From: Allobosea sp. Tri-44
GTDB taxonomy: Bacteria; Pseudomonadota; Alphaproteobacteria; Rhizobiales; Beijerinckiaceae
Direction: 5' to 3'
Length of the DNA stretch: 64,000 nt
Assembly (NCBI RefSeq): GCF_004123845.1
Contig: NZ_NBDP01000030.1
Coordinates: 930,001-994,000, forward strand
A model generated the notes under the pieces. That model had not been told where the DNA came from, did not search any database, and saw only the letters and a list, made by a program, of their open reading frames with translations. Both the position numbers and the translations under genes were made by a program. Below are positions 34,518 through 43,291 of the stretch, one piece after another (positions within the stretch are counted from its first letter, which is position 1; every line of letters begins with the position of its first letter).

Positions 34518-35885
34518 TCAGGCGAGGAGATTGCGGATCACCTGACCATAGCGCGCGGCGATGCGGGCGCGGTCAATGTGCCGGCCGGCGCTGACCACAG
34601 GCTTTCCACCGACGACGACCTCCGCGACCGGCAAAGCGGGAGCGGCGAAGATGGCGCTGTCGAGGGCGAAATCGCCGGCCTTGCCGACGATGGCGGGATG
34701 CTCGGCATCGAGCGTGACGAGATCGGCACGGTGGCCGACGGCGATCGCGCCGACGCTGCGCCCGCAGGCCTGCGCGCCACCGGCGCAGGCGTCCTGCCAG
34801 AGCCTGAGGCCGGCCGAGACGCCGGCTTCAGCCCAGAGTGCACGCCGCCGATCACGCAGGCGCTGCGAATATTCGAGCAGGCGGAGTTCGCCGCCGGCAC
34901 CGATCTCGACATTGGAATCGCTGCCGACGCCGATGCGCCCACCCTTTTCGCGGTAGCGCACGCCATCGAAGATGCCGTCGCCGAGATTGGCCTCGGTGAT
35001 CGGACACAGGCCCGCGACCGCGCCGGAGAGCGCCATCGCGTCGCGCTCGGCATCGCTCAGATGCGTCGCATGGATCAGGCACCAGCGCTGGTCGACCGCG
35101 ACGTTCTCCATGAGCAGCTCGACCGGGCGGCGGCCGGTGATGGCGAGGCTGTCCTCGACCTCGCGGATCTGCTCGGCGACATGGATGTGCAGCGGCACAT
35201 TCTGGCGAAGCTCGGCGATCCAGCTCAGGTCTTCGAGCGCCACGGCCCGCAGCGAATGCGGAGCAAGGCCGACGCGCGCATCGGGCAGGCTGGCGACTGC
35301 CTTCTCGCTGCCCTCGATCAGGCGCGCATAGGCATCGCGGTCGTTGAGGAAGCGGCGCTGACCGGGCGCGGCCGGCGCGCTGCCGAAATTGCCGTAGCGA
35401 TAGAGCACCGGCAGCAAGGTCAACCCAATGCCGGTCTCTTCGGACGCTGCCGCGATCGCCGCGCCCATTGCGGCGATGTCGCCATAAGCGCGGCCATCCT
35501 TGTCATGATGCAGGTAGTGGAATTCGGCGAGCGCGGTGAAGCCGCCTTCCAGCATCTCGACCATGGCCTGCGCCGCGATCGCCTGGACGTCGTCCGGGTT
35601 CAGGCGATCGAGGAAGCGGTACATCACCTCGCGCCAGGTCCAGAACGAATCCTCCGAGGCGCCGCGCCGTTCGGCGAGGCCGGCCATGCCGCGCTGGAAG
35701 GTGTGGCTGTGCAGATTGGGCAGGCCCGGCAGTGCAAGACCAGCGAGCCTGGTCGCGCCGGCCGGCGCCGCCTGCCCCGCCGCGACCGACATGATCGTTC
35801 CATGATCGAGCGTCAGCGTGACGTTCTCGGCGAAGCCCTCGGGCAGCAGCGCCTGGGCGAGATGCAGTGTCGTATGTCCGGTCAC
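34518..35885 (-). CDS. hutF: Formimidoylglutamate deiminase
   Basis: The enzyme (about 455 residues) converts N-formimino-L-glutamate to N-formyl-L-glutamate plus ammonia, the fourth step of the five-step histidine route. It is an amidohydrolase-superfamily metalloprotein: LPGLPNLHSHTFQRGMAG carries the HxH pair, then ALAEFHYLHHD, HIHVAEQIREVEDS and the aspartate in IGVGSDSNVEIG. In-frame ATGs at 35909 and 35915 lie within the operator, so the GTG at 35885, with GAGGA eight bases upstream, is preferred; the resulting start VTGHTTLHLAQALLPEGF fits the family. First gene of the leftward hutF-hutC unit. Confidence 0.94.
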   Translation of the reverse strand: MTGHTTLHLAQALLPEGFAENVTLTLDHGTIMSVAAGQAAPAGATRLAGLALPGLPNLHSHTFQRGMAGLAERRGASEDSFWTWREVMYRFLDRLNPDDVQAIAAQAMVEMLEGGFTALAEFHYLHHDKDGRAYGDIAAMGAAIAAASEETGIGLTLLPVLYRYGNFGSAPAAPGQRRFLNDRDAYARLIEGSEKAVASLPDARVGLAPHSLRAVALEDLSWIAELRQNVPLHIHVAEQIREVEDSLAITGRRPVELLMENVAVDQRWCLIHATHLSDAERDAMALSGAVAGLCPITEANLGDGIFDGVRYREKGGRIGVGSDSNVEIGAGGELRLLEYSQRLRDRRRALWAEAGVSAGLRLWQDACAGGAQACGRSVGAIAVGHRADLVTLDAEHPAIVGKAGDFALDSAIFAAPALPVAEVVVGGKPVVSAGRHIDRARIAARYGQVIRNLLA

Positions 35886-35901
35886 GCTGGCGTCCTCGTT
35901 T

Positions 35902-35943
35902 AATTGCATATGCAAATGAAGCTTGCTAATTGCATATGCAATT
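35902..35943. promoter_or_regulatory. Two HutC-type operators between hutF and hutI
   Basis: Site 1 contains the perfect 12-bp palindrome TTGCATATGCAA (35904-35915). Site 2 is the perfect 16-bp palindrome AATTGCATATGCAATT (35928-35943). Their centres are 26 bp apart. They sit exactly between the divergent hutF-hutC and hutIHGUD units, where a GntR/HutC dimer should bind. The symmetry is direct observation; binding by this HutC is inferred. The same core occurs once more in the window, at 55145-55160. Confidence 0.85.
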
Positions 35944-35986
35944 GTCTAGCATAGCCATAAGGCGAATGAAGTCGAGAGGAGGCGAC

Positions 35987-37210
35987 GTGGCGACGACCCC
36001 TTCCAACAGCAACCGAGTGTGGACCAACGCCCGGCTCGCGACCATGGCGGCCGATGCAGGCACGCCCTATGGCGCGATCGAGGACGGCGTGGTCATCGCC
36101 CGCGACGGCCGCATCGTCTTCGCCGGTCCGCGCTCGGAGGCTCCCGCCTTCGGCAGCGCCGAGGTGATCGACTGCGCGCGGCGCTGGATCACGCCCGGCC
36201 TCATCGATTGCCACACCCATCTCGTCTATGGCGGCGATCGTGCCAACGAGTTCGAATTGCGCCTGAAGGGTGCGAGCTATGAGGAGATCGCCCGCGCCGG
36301 TGGCGGCATCGTCTCCAGCGTCAAGGCGACGCGCGCAGCAACTGAAGACCAGCTCTTCGCCAGCGCCGACAAGCGCCTCGCTGCGCTGATCGCCGAGGGC
36401 GTCACCACGGTCGAGATCAAGTCGGGCTACGGGCTCGACACTGACAGCGAGGTCAAAGTGCTGGCGGTCGCCCGCCGGCTCGGGCGCGAGCGCCCGGTCA
36501 GGGTGCTGACCACCTTCCTCGGCGCCCATGCCGTGCCGGCCGAGTTCAAGGGCCGTTCGGGCGATTATATCGATCTCGTCTGCGGCCCGATGCTCGATGC
36601 GATCGCCGAACAGAAGCTCGCCGACGCCGTCGATGTGTTCTGCGAGGGCATCGCCTTCTCACCGGAGGAGACGGCCCGTGTCTTCACCGCCGCAAAGGCG
36701 AAGGGCTTAGCCGTCAAGATCCATGCCGAGCAGCTTTCAAATCTCGGCGGCGCGGCGCTGGCGGCCAGCTTCGGCGCGCTCTCGGCCGACCATCTCGAGC
36801 ATCTCGACGAGGCCGGTGTCATCGCGATGGCCAAGGCCGGCACCGTTGCGGTGGTGCTGCCGGGCGCCTTCTACTTCCTGCGCGAGACGGTAAAGCCTCC
36901 GATCGAACTGCTGCGCCAGCATGGCGTGCCGATCGCGCTCGCCACCGACGCCAATCCCGGCACCTCGCCGCTGACCTCGCCGCTGCTGACCATGAACATG
37001 GGCTGCACCCTGTTCCGACTGACGCCGGAGGAGGCGCTGGCCGGCATGACCCGGAATGCAGCGCTCGCCCTCGGACTTCAAGATCAGATCGGCACGCTCG
37101 AAGCCGGCAAGGCCTGCGATCTCGCCATCTGGGAGATCGAGCGCCCGGCCGAGCTTGCCTATCGCATCGGCTTCAACCCGCTTCACGCCCGCATCCGGAA
37201 CGGACAATGA
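35987..37210 (+). CDS. hutI: Imidazolonepropionase
   Basis: The 407-residue metalloenzyme opens the imidazolone ring to give N-formimino-glutamate (third step). Metal-binding motif ITPGLIDCHTHLVYGGDR with HxH, substrate-contact block AGGGIVSSVKATR, EIKSGYGLD, TTFLGAHAVP, KIHAEQLSNLGG and ATDANPGTSP are all present. The GTG start at 35987 has AGAGGAGG four to five bases upstream; the ATGs further up lie within the operator. It leads the rightward hutIHGUD unit and overlaps hutH by ATGA. Confidence 0.95.
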   Translation: MATTPSNSNRVWTNARLATMAADAGTPYGAIEDGVVIARDGRIVFAGPRSEAPAFGSAEVIDCARRWITPGLIDCHTHLVYGGDRANEFELRLKGASYEEIARAGGGIVSSVKATRAATEDQLFASADKRLAALIAEGVTTVEIKSGYGLDTDSEVKVLAVARRLGRERPVRVLTTFLGAHAVPAEFKGRSGDYIDLVCGPMLDAIAEQKLADAVDVFCEGIAFSPEETARVFTAAKAKGLAVKIHAEQLSNLGGAALAASFGALSADHLEHLDEAGVIAMAKAGTVAVVLPGAFYFLRETVKPPIELLRQHGVPIALATDANPGTSPLTSPLLTMNMGCTLFRLTPEEALAGMTRNAALALGLQDQIGTLEAGKACDLAIWEIERPAELAYRIGFNPLHARIRNGQ

Positions 37211-38733
37211 CCACGCTCTCTCTCACTCCCGGCGAGGCCCGCCTCGCCGACTGGCGCCATGTCCTCGACGGCGCCACCATCTCTCTCACAGACACCGGCG
37301 CGATCGCCGCCGCGCAGGCGATCGTCGACGATATCGTTGCCGCCGGCACCGTGACCTATGGCGTCAACACCGGCTTCGGCAAGCTCGCCAGCGTCCGCAT
37401 CGCCGACAACGATCTCGCCAAGCTGCAGCGCAACCTCATCCTCTCGCATGCGGTCGGCACCGGCCCTGCTTTGCCGGACGAAGTCGTTTCCCTGATCCTC
37501 GCCATGAAGGCGGCGAGCCTGGCGCGCGGCGCTTCCGGTGTCCGCCCCGTCGTGGTCGAGGCGCTGATCGGCGCGCTCCAGGCCGGCGCGCTGCCGGTCG
37601 TGCCGGCCAAGGGCTCCGTCGGCGCCTCCGGCGACCTTGCCCCGCTGGCGCATCTCACCGCCGCGTTGATGGGCGTCGGCGAGATCAGGCTGAAGGGCGA
37701 AGTCCTGCCGGCCGCCGACGCCCTGAAGCGCATCGGCCAGGCGCCGCTGGCGCTCGGCGCCAAGGAGGGCCTGGCGCTGATCAACGGCACGCAGGTCTCG
37801 GCCTCGCTGGCGCTGGCCGGACTCACCAGCATCGCCCGCGTCTTCGATGCGGCGCTGATCGCCGGCGCGCTCTCGGTCGATGCGCTCAAGGGTTCGGACA
37901 CGCCGTTCGATCCGCGCATCCAGCAGCTGCGCGGCCAGCCCGGCCAGATCAAGGTCGCGGCATTGCTGCTGCAGCTGATCGCCGGCAGCGAGATCCGCGA
38001 GAGCCACCGCTTCGGCGATTCCAAGGTCCAGGACCCCTACTCGCTGCGCTGCCAGCCGCAGGTGATGGGCGCGGTGCGTGATCTCCTCGCCAATGTCGCC
38101 GCGACGCTCGCGATCGAGGCCAATGCGGTCACCGACAACCCGCTGGTGCTGGGGCCGGGCGAGATCGTCTCGGGCGGCAATTTCCACGCCGAGCCGGTCG
38201 CCTTCGCCGCCGACATGCTGGCAATGGGAGTCTGCGAGATCGGCAACCTCGCCGAGCGCCGCATCGCGCTGCTGGTCGATCCGGTGATGAGCGGCCTGCC
38301 GCCCTTCCTCGCCCGCGATGCCGGCCTCAACTCCGGCTTCATGATCGCGCAGGTGACCGCCGCGGCGCTCGCTTCCGAGAACAAGCAGAGGGCGTATCCC
38401 GCCTCGGTCGACACCATCCCGACCTCGGCCAATCAGGAAGACCATGTCTCGATGGCGACGCATGGCGCCTTCCGCCTGATCGAGATGGCGAAGAACGCGG
38501 CGAGCATCATCGCGGTCGAATTGATGGCCGCGGCCGAGGCGATCGAGCATCACCAGCCGATGAAGACCTCGCCGCGACTCGAGCCGGTGCTGGCGCTGAT
38601 CCGCGGAAAAATCGCGCCGCTGACCGAAGACCGCTATCTCGCGCCCGATCTCGCGGCGGCGACGGAACTCGTGCTCTCGGGCGCGCTCGGCAAGGCCGCC
38701 GGCGTCGACAGCTTCGCGGAGCTCTCCGCATGA
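37207..38733 (+). CDS. hutH: Histidine ammonia-lyase
   Basis: The 508-residue enzyme deaminates L-histidine to trans-urocanate, the first step and the source of the HutC inducer. The MIO prosthetic group forms from Ala-Ser-Gly in GSVGASGDLAPLAHL. Other blocks are YGVNTGFGKLASVRI, KVQDPYSLRCQPQVMG and ANAVTDNPLV. Length is standard. It overlaps hutI and hutG by four bases each, so the operon is tightly coupled. Confidence 0.97.
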   Translation: MTTLSLTPGEARLADWRHVLDGATISLTDTGAIAAAQAIVDDIVAAGTVTYGVNTGFGKLASVRIADNDLAKLQRNLILSHAVGTGPALPDEVVSLILAMKAASLARGASGVRPVVVEALIGALQAGALPVVPAKGSVGASGDLAPLAHLTAALMGVGEIRLKGEVLPAADALKRIGQAPLALGAKEGLALINGTQVSASLALAGLTSIARVFDAALIAGALSVDALKGSDTPFDPRIQQLRGQPGQIKVAALLLQLIAGSEIRESHRFGDSKVQDPYSLRCQPQVMGAVRDLLANVAATLAIEANAVTDNPLVLGPGEIVSGGNFHAEPVAFAADMLAMGVCEIGNLAERRIALLVDPVMSGLPPFLARDAGLNSGFMIAQVTAAALASENKQRAYPASVDTIPTSANQEDHVSMATHGAFRLIEMAKNAASIIAVELMAAAEAIEHHQPMKTSPRLEPVLALIRGKIAPLTEDRYLAPDLAAATELVLSGALGKAAGVDSFAELSA

Positions 38734-39539
38734 GCGCCGACATCGTCTCCGTCACGCGCGGTTCCTCGCCGCTGGTGCTGTCGATGCCGCATCTCGGCAC
38801 CGGCCTGCCGGACGAGGTCGCGACGCAGCTCGATGCACGCGGCAAGCTGGTCGAGGACACCGACTGGCATATGCGCCAGCTCTACGGCTTCGCCGAGCGC
38901 TTCCAGCCGAGCATCGTCGAGGCGCAATTGTCGCGCTTCGTCATCGACCTCAATCGCGATCCCGCCGGCGTCTCGCTCTATCCCGGCCAGGCGACGACCG
39001 AGCTCGTGCCGACCACGACCTTCGACGGCGCGCCGATCTGGCAGACCGCGCCGGACGAAGCCGAGATCACCCGCCGGCGCGAGGCTTACTTCAAGCCCTA
39101 TCACGCAGCGCTCGCCGCCGAGATCGCGCACGCCAAGGCGCAGCACGGCTTCTGCCTGCTCTGGGACTGCCACTCGATCAAATCTGTGATCCCGCGCCTG
39201 TTCCCGGGCACGCTGCCGACGCTCAATCTCGGCACCAATTCGGGCGCGAGCGCCGCGCCTTCCGTCGAGGCCGCCGCAGCCGCGGCGATGGCCGGCAGCG
39301 CCTTCAGCCAGGTCGTCAACGGCCGCTTCAAGGGCGGCTGGATCACCCGGCATTACGGCCGCCCGGCCGAACGCGTGCACGCGCTCCAGATGGAGATCGC
39401 GCTCTCGGCCTATCTCGACGATGAAGCCGCGCCCTGGACCTTCGCCCCGGCAAAGGCCGCCAGCCTGCAAGCCACCCTTTCCGCCATGATCGAGGCCGCG
39501 CTCGCCGCCGCCACCCAGCTCGAACGGAGCAAGCCATGA
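38730..39539 (+). CDS. hutG: N-formylglutamate deformylase
   Basis: The 269-residue enzyme cleaves N-formyl-glutamate to glutamate and formate, the final step when HutF is used. It is of the N-formylglutamate amidohydrolase family: LVLSMPHLGTGLPDEV at the N-terminus, DTDWHMRQLYGFA, VIDLNRDPAG and LLWDCHSIKS. Finding hutF and this hutG together confirms the formate-releasing branch rather than the formamide-releasing one. Confidence 0.95.
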   Translation: MSADIVSVTRGSSPLVLSMPHLGTGLPDEVATQLDARGKLVEDTDWHMRQLYGFAERFQPSIVEAQLSRFVIDLNRDPAGVSLYPGQATTELVPTTTFDGAPIWQTAPDEAEITRRREAYFKPYHAALAAEIAHAKAQHGFCLLWDCHSIKSVIPRLFPGTLPTLNLGTNSGASAAPSVEAAAAAAMAGSAFSQVVNGRFKGGWITRHYGRPAERVHALQMEIALSAYLDDEAAPWTFAPAKAASLQATLSAMIEAALAAATQLERSKP

Positions 39540-41203
39540 CCCGCATCGACAACAGCCGCGTCATCCGCGCGCCCCACGGCAATGAGCGCAGCGCCAAGTC
39601 CTGGCTGACGGAAGCCGCGCTGCGTATGCTGATGAACAATCTCGACCCGGATGTCGCCGAGAAGCCGGGCGAGCTCGTGGTCTATGGCGGCATCGGCCGC
39701 GCCGCCCGCACCTGGGAAGATTTCGACCGGATCTGCGCCTCGCTGCGCTCGCTCGAGGCTGACGAGACCCTGCTGGTCCAGTCCGGCAAGCCGGTCGGCA
39801 TCTTCAAGACCCATCCGGACGCGCCGCGCGTGCTGATCGCGAATTCCAACCTCGTCCCGGCCTATGCCAATTGGGAGCATTTCCATCATCTCGATAAGCT
39901 CGGGCTGATGATGTACGGCCAGATGACGGCCGGCTCCTGGATCTATATCGGCACGCAGGGCATCGTTCAGGGCACCTACGAGACCTTCGTCGAGGTCGGC
40001 CGCCAGCACTACAACGGCAGCCTCAAGGGCAAATGGGTCCTGACCGGCGGGCTCGGCGGCATGGGCGGCGCCCAGCCTCTGGCCGCGACAATGGCCGGCG
40101 CCTCGATGATCGCCGTCGAGTGCAGGCCGTCGAGCATCGATTTCCGCCTGCGCACCCGCTATCTCGACGAGAAGGCCGACAGCGTCGATGAAGCCCTGAA
40201 GATCATCGAGGCCGCCCATGCCAAGGGTAAGGCCGTCTCGGTCGGCGTGCTCGGTAACGCCGCCGAGATCTTCCCCGACATGGTCCGCCGCGGCATCCGC
40301 CCCGACGTCGTCACCGACCAGACCTCGGCCCATGACCCGCTCAACGGCTACCTGCCTGCCGGCTGGACGCTGGAGGAATGGGAAGAGCGCCGTGAGCGTG
40401 ACCCAGCCGGCACGATCGAAGCTGCCAAGAAGTCGATGGCCGAACATGTCAAGGCGATGCTCGACTTCCAGAAGATGGGCGTGCCGACGCTCGACTACGG
40501 CAACAACATCCGCCAGATGGCGAAGGATATGGGCGTCGACAACGCCTTCGATTTCCCCGGCTTCGTCCCGGCCTATATCCGCCCGCTGTTCTGCCGCGGC
40601 ATCGGCCCGTTCCGCTGGGCCGCGCTCTCGGGCGATCCGGAGGACATCTACCGCACCGACCAGCGCGTCAAGGAACTGCTGCCCGACGACAAGCACCTGC
40701 ACAACTGGCTCGACATGGCGCGCGAGCGCATCCAGTTCCAGGGCCTGCCGGCGCGGATCTGCTGGGTCGGCCTCGGTGACAGGCACCGGCTCGGCCTCGC
40801 CTTCAACGAGATGGTGGCCAAGGGCGAGGTCAAGGCGCCGATCGTGATCGGCCGCGACCATCTCGATTCCGGCTCGGTCGCCTCACCCAACCGCGAGACA
40901 GAAGCGATGAAGGACGGCTCGGACGCCGTCTCCGACTGGCCGTTGCTCAACGCCCTGCTCAACACCGCCGGCGGCGCGACCTGGGTTTCGCTGCACCATG
41001 GCGGCGGCGTCGGCATGGGCTATTCGCAGCATTCGGGCGTGGTCATCGTCGCCGACGGGACGCCGGAAGCGGCCAAGCGCCTGGAGCGCGTGCTCTGGAA
41101 CGACCCGGCCACCGGCGTGATGCGCCATGCCGATGCCGGCTACGACATCGCGCTCGACTGCGCCCGGGAGAAGGGCCTGAAGCTGCCGGGGATTTTGGGC
41201 TGA
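39536..41203 (+). CDS. hutU: Urocanate hydratase
   Basis: The 555-residue enzyme hydrates urocanate to imidazolonepropionate (second step) using tightly bound NAD+ as electrophile. Seen are the MLMNNLDPDVAEKPGELVVYG start region, YGQMTAGSWIYIGTQGIVQG, GGLGGMGGAQPLAATMAGAS for dinucleotide binding and SLHHGGGVGMGYSQHSG near the C-terminus. It overlaps hutG by ATGA. The following hutD is separated by a long palindromic repeat. Confidence 0.97.
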   Translation: MTRIDNSRVIRAPHGNERSAKSWLTEAALRMLMNNLDPDVAEKPGELVVYGGIGRAARTWEDFDRICASLRSLEADETLLVQSGKPVGIFKTHPDAPRVLIANSNLVPAYANWEHFHHLDKLGLMMYGQMTAGSWIYIGTQGIVQGTYETFVEVGRQHYNGSLKGKWVLTGGLGGMGGAQPLAATMAGASMIAVECRPSSIDFRLRTRYLDEKADSVDEALKIIEAAHAKGKAVSVGVLGNAAEIFPDMVRRGIRPDVVTDQTSAHDPLNGYLPAGWTLEEWEERRERDPAGTIEAAKKSMAEHVKAMLDFQKMGVPTLDYGNNIRQMAKDMGVDNAFDFPGFVPAYIRPLFCRGIGPFRWAALSGDPEDIYRTDQRVKELLPDDKHLHNWLDMARERIQFQGLPARICWVGLGDRHRLGLAFNEMVAKGEVKAPIVIGRDHLDSGSVASPNRETEAMKDGSDAVSDWPLLNALLNTAGGATWVSLHHGGGVGMGYSQHSGVVIVADGTPEAAKRLERVLWNDPATGVMRHADAGYDIALDCAREKGLKLPGILG

Positions 41204-41211
41204 ACCCACGT

Positions 41212-41332
41212 GTCATTCCGGGGCTCCGCGCAGCGGAGAACCCGGAACCCACGACTGGGCGAGTCCGACCTGACCATCACTTTGCACCCCGTCGTGGGTT
41301 CCGGGTTCGCCCTTCGGGCGCCCCGGAATGAC
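41212..41332. repeat. Nested intergenic palindrome between hutU and hutD
   Basis: Outer arms GTCATTCCGGGGC (41212-41224) and their complement (41320-41332) are perfect over 13 bp. Inner arms at 41238-41255 and 41291-41308 are perfect over 18 bp. Small hairpins (CTCCGCGCAGCGGAG; GCCCTTCGGGC) sit between them, so the whole can form a cruciform with side arms. It shares its ends with the repeat at 61933-62042. Confidence 0.85.
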
Positions 41333-41365
41333 AAAGGTGGCTGCTTGAATTCGAAGGACCGTTCC

Positions 41366-41944
41366 ATGCGCATCATCCGCGCCGCCGACTGCCTGGTCAT
41401 GCCGTGGAAGAACGGCGGCGGGACGACCACCGAGATCGCGGTCGCGCCGGAAGGCGCCTCACTGAGCGATTTCGACTGGCGCATCAGCATGGCCCATGTC
41501 GGGCAGGACGGGCCGTTCTCGTCCTTCCCCGGCATCGACCGGACGCTGTCGGTGCTGACCGGCGCCGGGATCACGCTGGCCTTCGGCGATGGTGAGCGCG
41601 TCAGGCTCGACTGCACGAGCGCGCCCTGCCCCTTCGCCGCCGACCGGGCGGTCGACGGGCTTCTGACCAGCGGGCCGATCGACGATCTCAACGTGATGTC
41701 CCGGCGCGGCCGCTGGCGGCATCAGGTGGAGCGCGTATTGGGCGCAGGCTCGCTCAACGCGACCGAAGGCCTGCTGGTGCTGGTCGCCCGCAAGGGCGAC
41801 TGGCAGGTTAATGGAGCGAAGCTCGCCGCTGGCGACAGCGCGGTCCTGGACGCGCCGGGGCACATCGAGCTGGTCGTCAGTGGTGGTGAGGCGGAGCTTT
41901 ACGCGGTTGGGTTGACGATGGAGGCGCGGGGAACCCTCTCCTGA
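41366..41944 (+). CDS. hutD: HutD family protein
   Basis: The 192-residue cupin-fold protein is encoded in many hut loci. In Pseudomonas it has been proposed to act as a governor of hut expression by sensing an intermediate. Family blocks are MPWKNGGGTTTEIAVAPEGA, FDWRISMAHVGQDGPFSSFPG and GPIDDLNVMSRRG. The start at 41366 follows the repeat that interrupts the operon; the open extension upstream is the repeat read as codons. Its stop codon lies within the next repeat's hairpin. Confidence 0.9.
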   Translation: MRIIRAADCLVMPWKNGGGTTTEIAVAPEGASLSDFDWRISMAHVGQDGPFSSFPGIDRTLSVLTGAGITLAFGDGERVRLDCTSAPCPFAADRAVDGLLTSGPIDDLNVMSRRGRWRHQVERVLGAGSLNATEGLLVLVARKGDWQVNGAKLAAGDSAVLDAPGHIELVVSGGEAELYAVGLTMEARGTLS

Positions 41945-42070
41945 AAGGAGAGGGCAGGGTGAGGTGTTCGGGAGGGATATCGCGAGCCTCAACACATCCG
42001 CGGTCAGCGCTCACGCAACTGGTCGGGCCGCCTACACCTCACCCCTACCCCTCTCCTTACAGGAGAGGGG
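41934..42070. repeat. Intergenic palindrome after hutD (CCCTCTCCT family)
   Basis: A hairpin CCCTCTCCT-GAA-AGGAGAGGG (41934-41954) includes the hutD stop codon. A second, CCCCTCTCCT-TAC-AGGAGAGGGG, is at 42048-42070. GGTGAGGTGT (41959-41968) pairs with ACACCTCACC (42034-42043), so the two hairpins flank a longer stem. It may end hutD transcription and, on the other strand, citrate-synthase transcription. It resembles the element at 57664-57796. Confidence 0.75.
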
Positions 42071-42118
42071 ATCCCGCGCTTGGCCCTTCTGCCATCGCCC
42101 ACCGGGCAGCCTGGCCTG

Positions 42119-43195
42119 TCAAGCCGCCTGACGCGGCTGCGGGCCGACATAGACCGATTGCGGCCGGATCAGGCGGCCGGTCTCGATCTGCTCGCGGGCA
42201 TGGGCGAGCCAGCCGGTGGTGCGGCCGAGCGCGAAGACGCAAGTGAAGGCCTCGGGCGGGAAGCCGAGTGCCTCGAGCAGCAGCGCGGTGTAGAATTCGA
42301 CATTGGTCTCGAGCGAGCGGCCGGGCTTGCGCTCGCGCAGGATGGCGAGCGCCGCCTGCTCGACCGCCTCGGCAAGGCGCAGGCGCCCGGCATCGGCGCC
42401 GAGCTTCGCAATCGCCTGCTTCAGCGCATCGGCGCGCGGATCGCGGACGCGATAGATGCGGTGGCCGAAGCCCATCAGCCGCTCGCCGCGATCGAGCGCG
42501 TCTTCCAGCCAGGGCCGGGCATTGGCCGGCTCGCCGATCGCATCGAGCATCTCGATTACCGGCCCTGGCGCGCCGCCATGCAGCGGGCCCTTCAAGGCGC
42601 TGATCCCGGCCAGCACGGCCGAGACCAACCCGGCCCGCGTCGAGGCAACGACGCGCGCCGCGAAGGTCGAGGCGTTGAGGCCGTGATCGGCGACAGTGAC
42701 GAGATAGGTGTCGAGCGCCGCGGCCTGCGCCGCAGTCGGCACCTCGCCGCGCAGCATGCGCAGCGTGTCGGCCGCCTGCGACAGCGCCGGATCGGGAGCG
42801 ATCGGCGCAAGCCCGCGCCGCTTGCGGACCGCAGCGGCGGTGAAGACGGCCGGCGCCGCGAGCAGCTTCAGCGCCGTCTCGGGCCCCTCGCCGTCGGCGA
42901 TCTGCGCGGTCCAGGCGCGAACCGCCTCGACTGGTCCAAGACCGTCCGCAAGCGCGGTGCGCTCGACGATGCCGAAGAGATCGGCACGAGCCTGGCCGAG
43001 TGCCGCGGAGAATTTGCGGTTCTGCGGCAGGCCGGGCAGCAAGCCGTCGAACATCAGCGCCGCCATCTCCTCGAAGCTGGTTCGGCCGGCAAGCTCGGCG
43101 AGGCTGTGGCCGCGGATCACCAGGCGACCGGAAGCGCCGTCGACCTCCGAGAGCACGGTATGGGCGGCGACGACGTCATCGAGACCATCGGACAT
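42119..43195 (-). CDS. Citrate synthase-like protein (catalytic Asp replaced by Glu)
   Basis: The 358-residue protein is shorter than housekeeping GltA and lacks its N-terminal domain. It retains His171 (DHGLNASTFAARV), His206 (LKGPLHGGAP) and His245 (MGFGHRIYRVRDPRA). At the position of the catalytic aspartate (NVDFYS in E. coli) it has Glu300 in ETNVEFYTALLLEALG; the codon is GAA. The C-terminus, WLAHAREQIETGRLIRPQSV, is typical. It may be a 2-methylcitrate or other Re/Si-type synthase with a slower active site, or a regulatory paralogue. It is divergent from a second, HTH-fused citrate synthase-like gene. Confidence 0.88.
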   Translation of the reverse strand: MSDGLDDVVAAHTVLSEVDGASGRLVIRGHSLAELAGRTSFEEMAALMFDGLLPGLPQNRKFSAALGQARADLFGIVERTALADGLGPVEAVRAWTAQIADGEGPETALKLLAAPAVFTAAAVRKRRGLAPIAPDPALSQAADTLRMLRGEVPTAAQAAALDTYLVTVADHGLNASTFAARVVASTRAGLVSAVLAGISALKGPLHGGAPGPVIEMLDAIGEPANARPWLEDALDRGERLMGFGHRIYRVRDPRADALKQAIAKLGADAGRLRLAEAVEQAALAILRERKPGRSLETNVEFYTALLLEALGFPPEAFTCVFALGRTTGWLAHAREQIETGRLIRPQSVYVGPQPRQAA

Positions 43196-43248
43196 GAGCT
43201 GAACTCCTCAAAAGCATTCGCCTTGAGGATCGGCCTCCGCACTGCTAG

Positions 43249-43274
43249 AATCAATCTTGAACAATATAATCAAT
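43249..43274. promoter_or_regulatory. A+T-rich inverted and direct repeats between citrate-synthase genes
   Basis: TTGA-N9-TCAA (43257-43273) is an inverted repeat embedded between two direct copies of AATCAAT (43249-43255 and 43268-43274). The A+T-rich stretch stands out sharply against its neighbours and lies between the divergent starts, about 20 bp from the right-hand one. It could be the binding site of the HTH domain carried by that protein. This is inference. Confidence 0.45.
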
Positions 43275-43291
43275 ATATCGAGCAGAGGGCG

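Noticed and set aside
41210..41365. Upstream extension of HutD from 41210
   Set aside because: The added residues are the palindromic repeat read as codons.
42080..43291. Long in-frame N-terminal extension of the HTH-citrate synthase
   Set aside because: The extension runs antisense over the whole divergent paralogue. The ATG at 43292 has a ribosome binding site and starts directly at the HTH.
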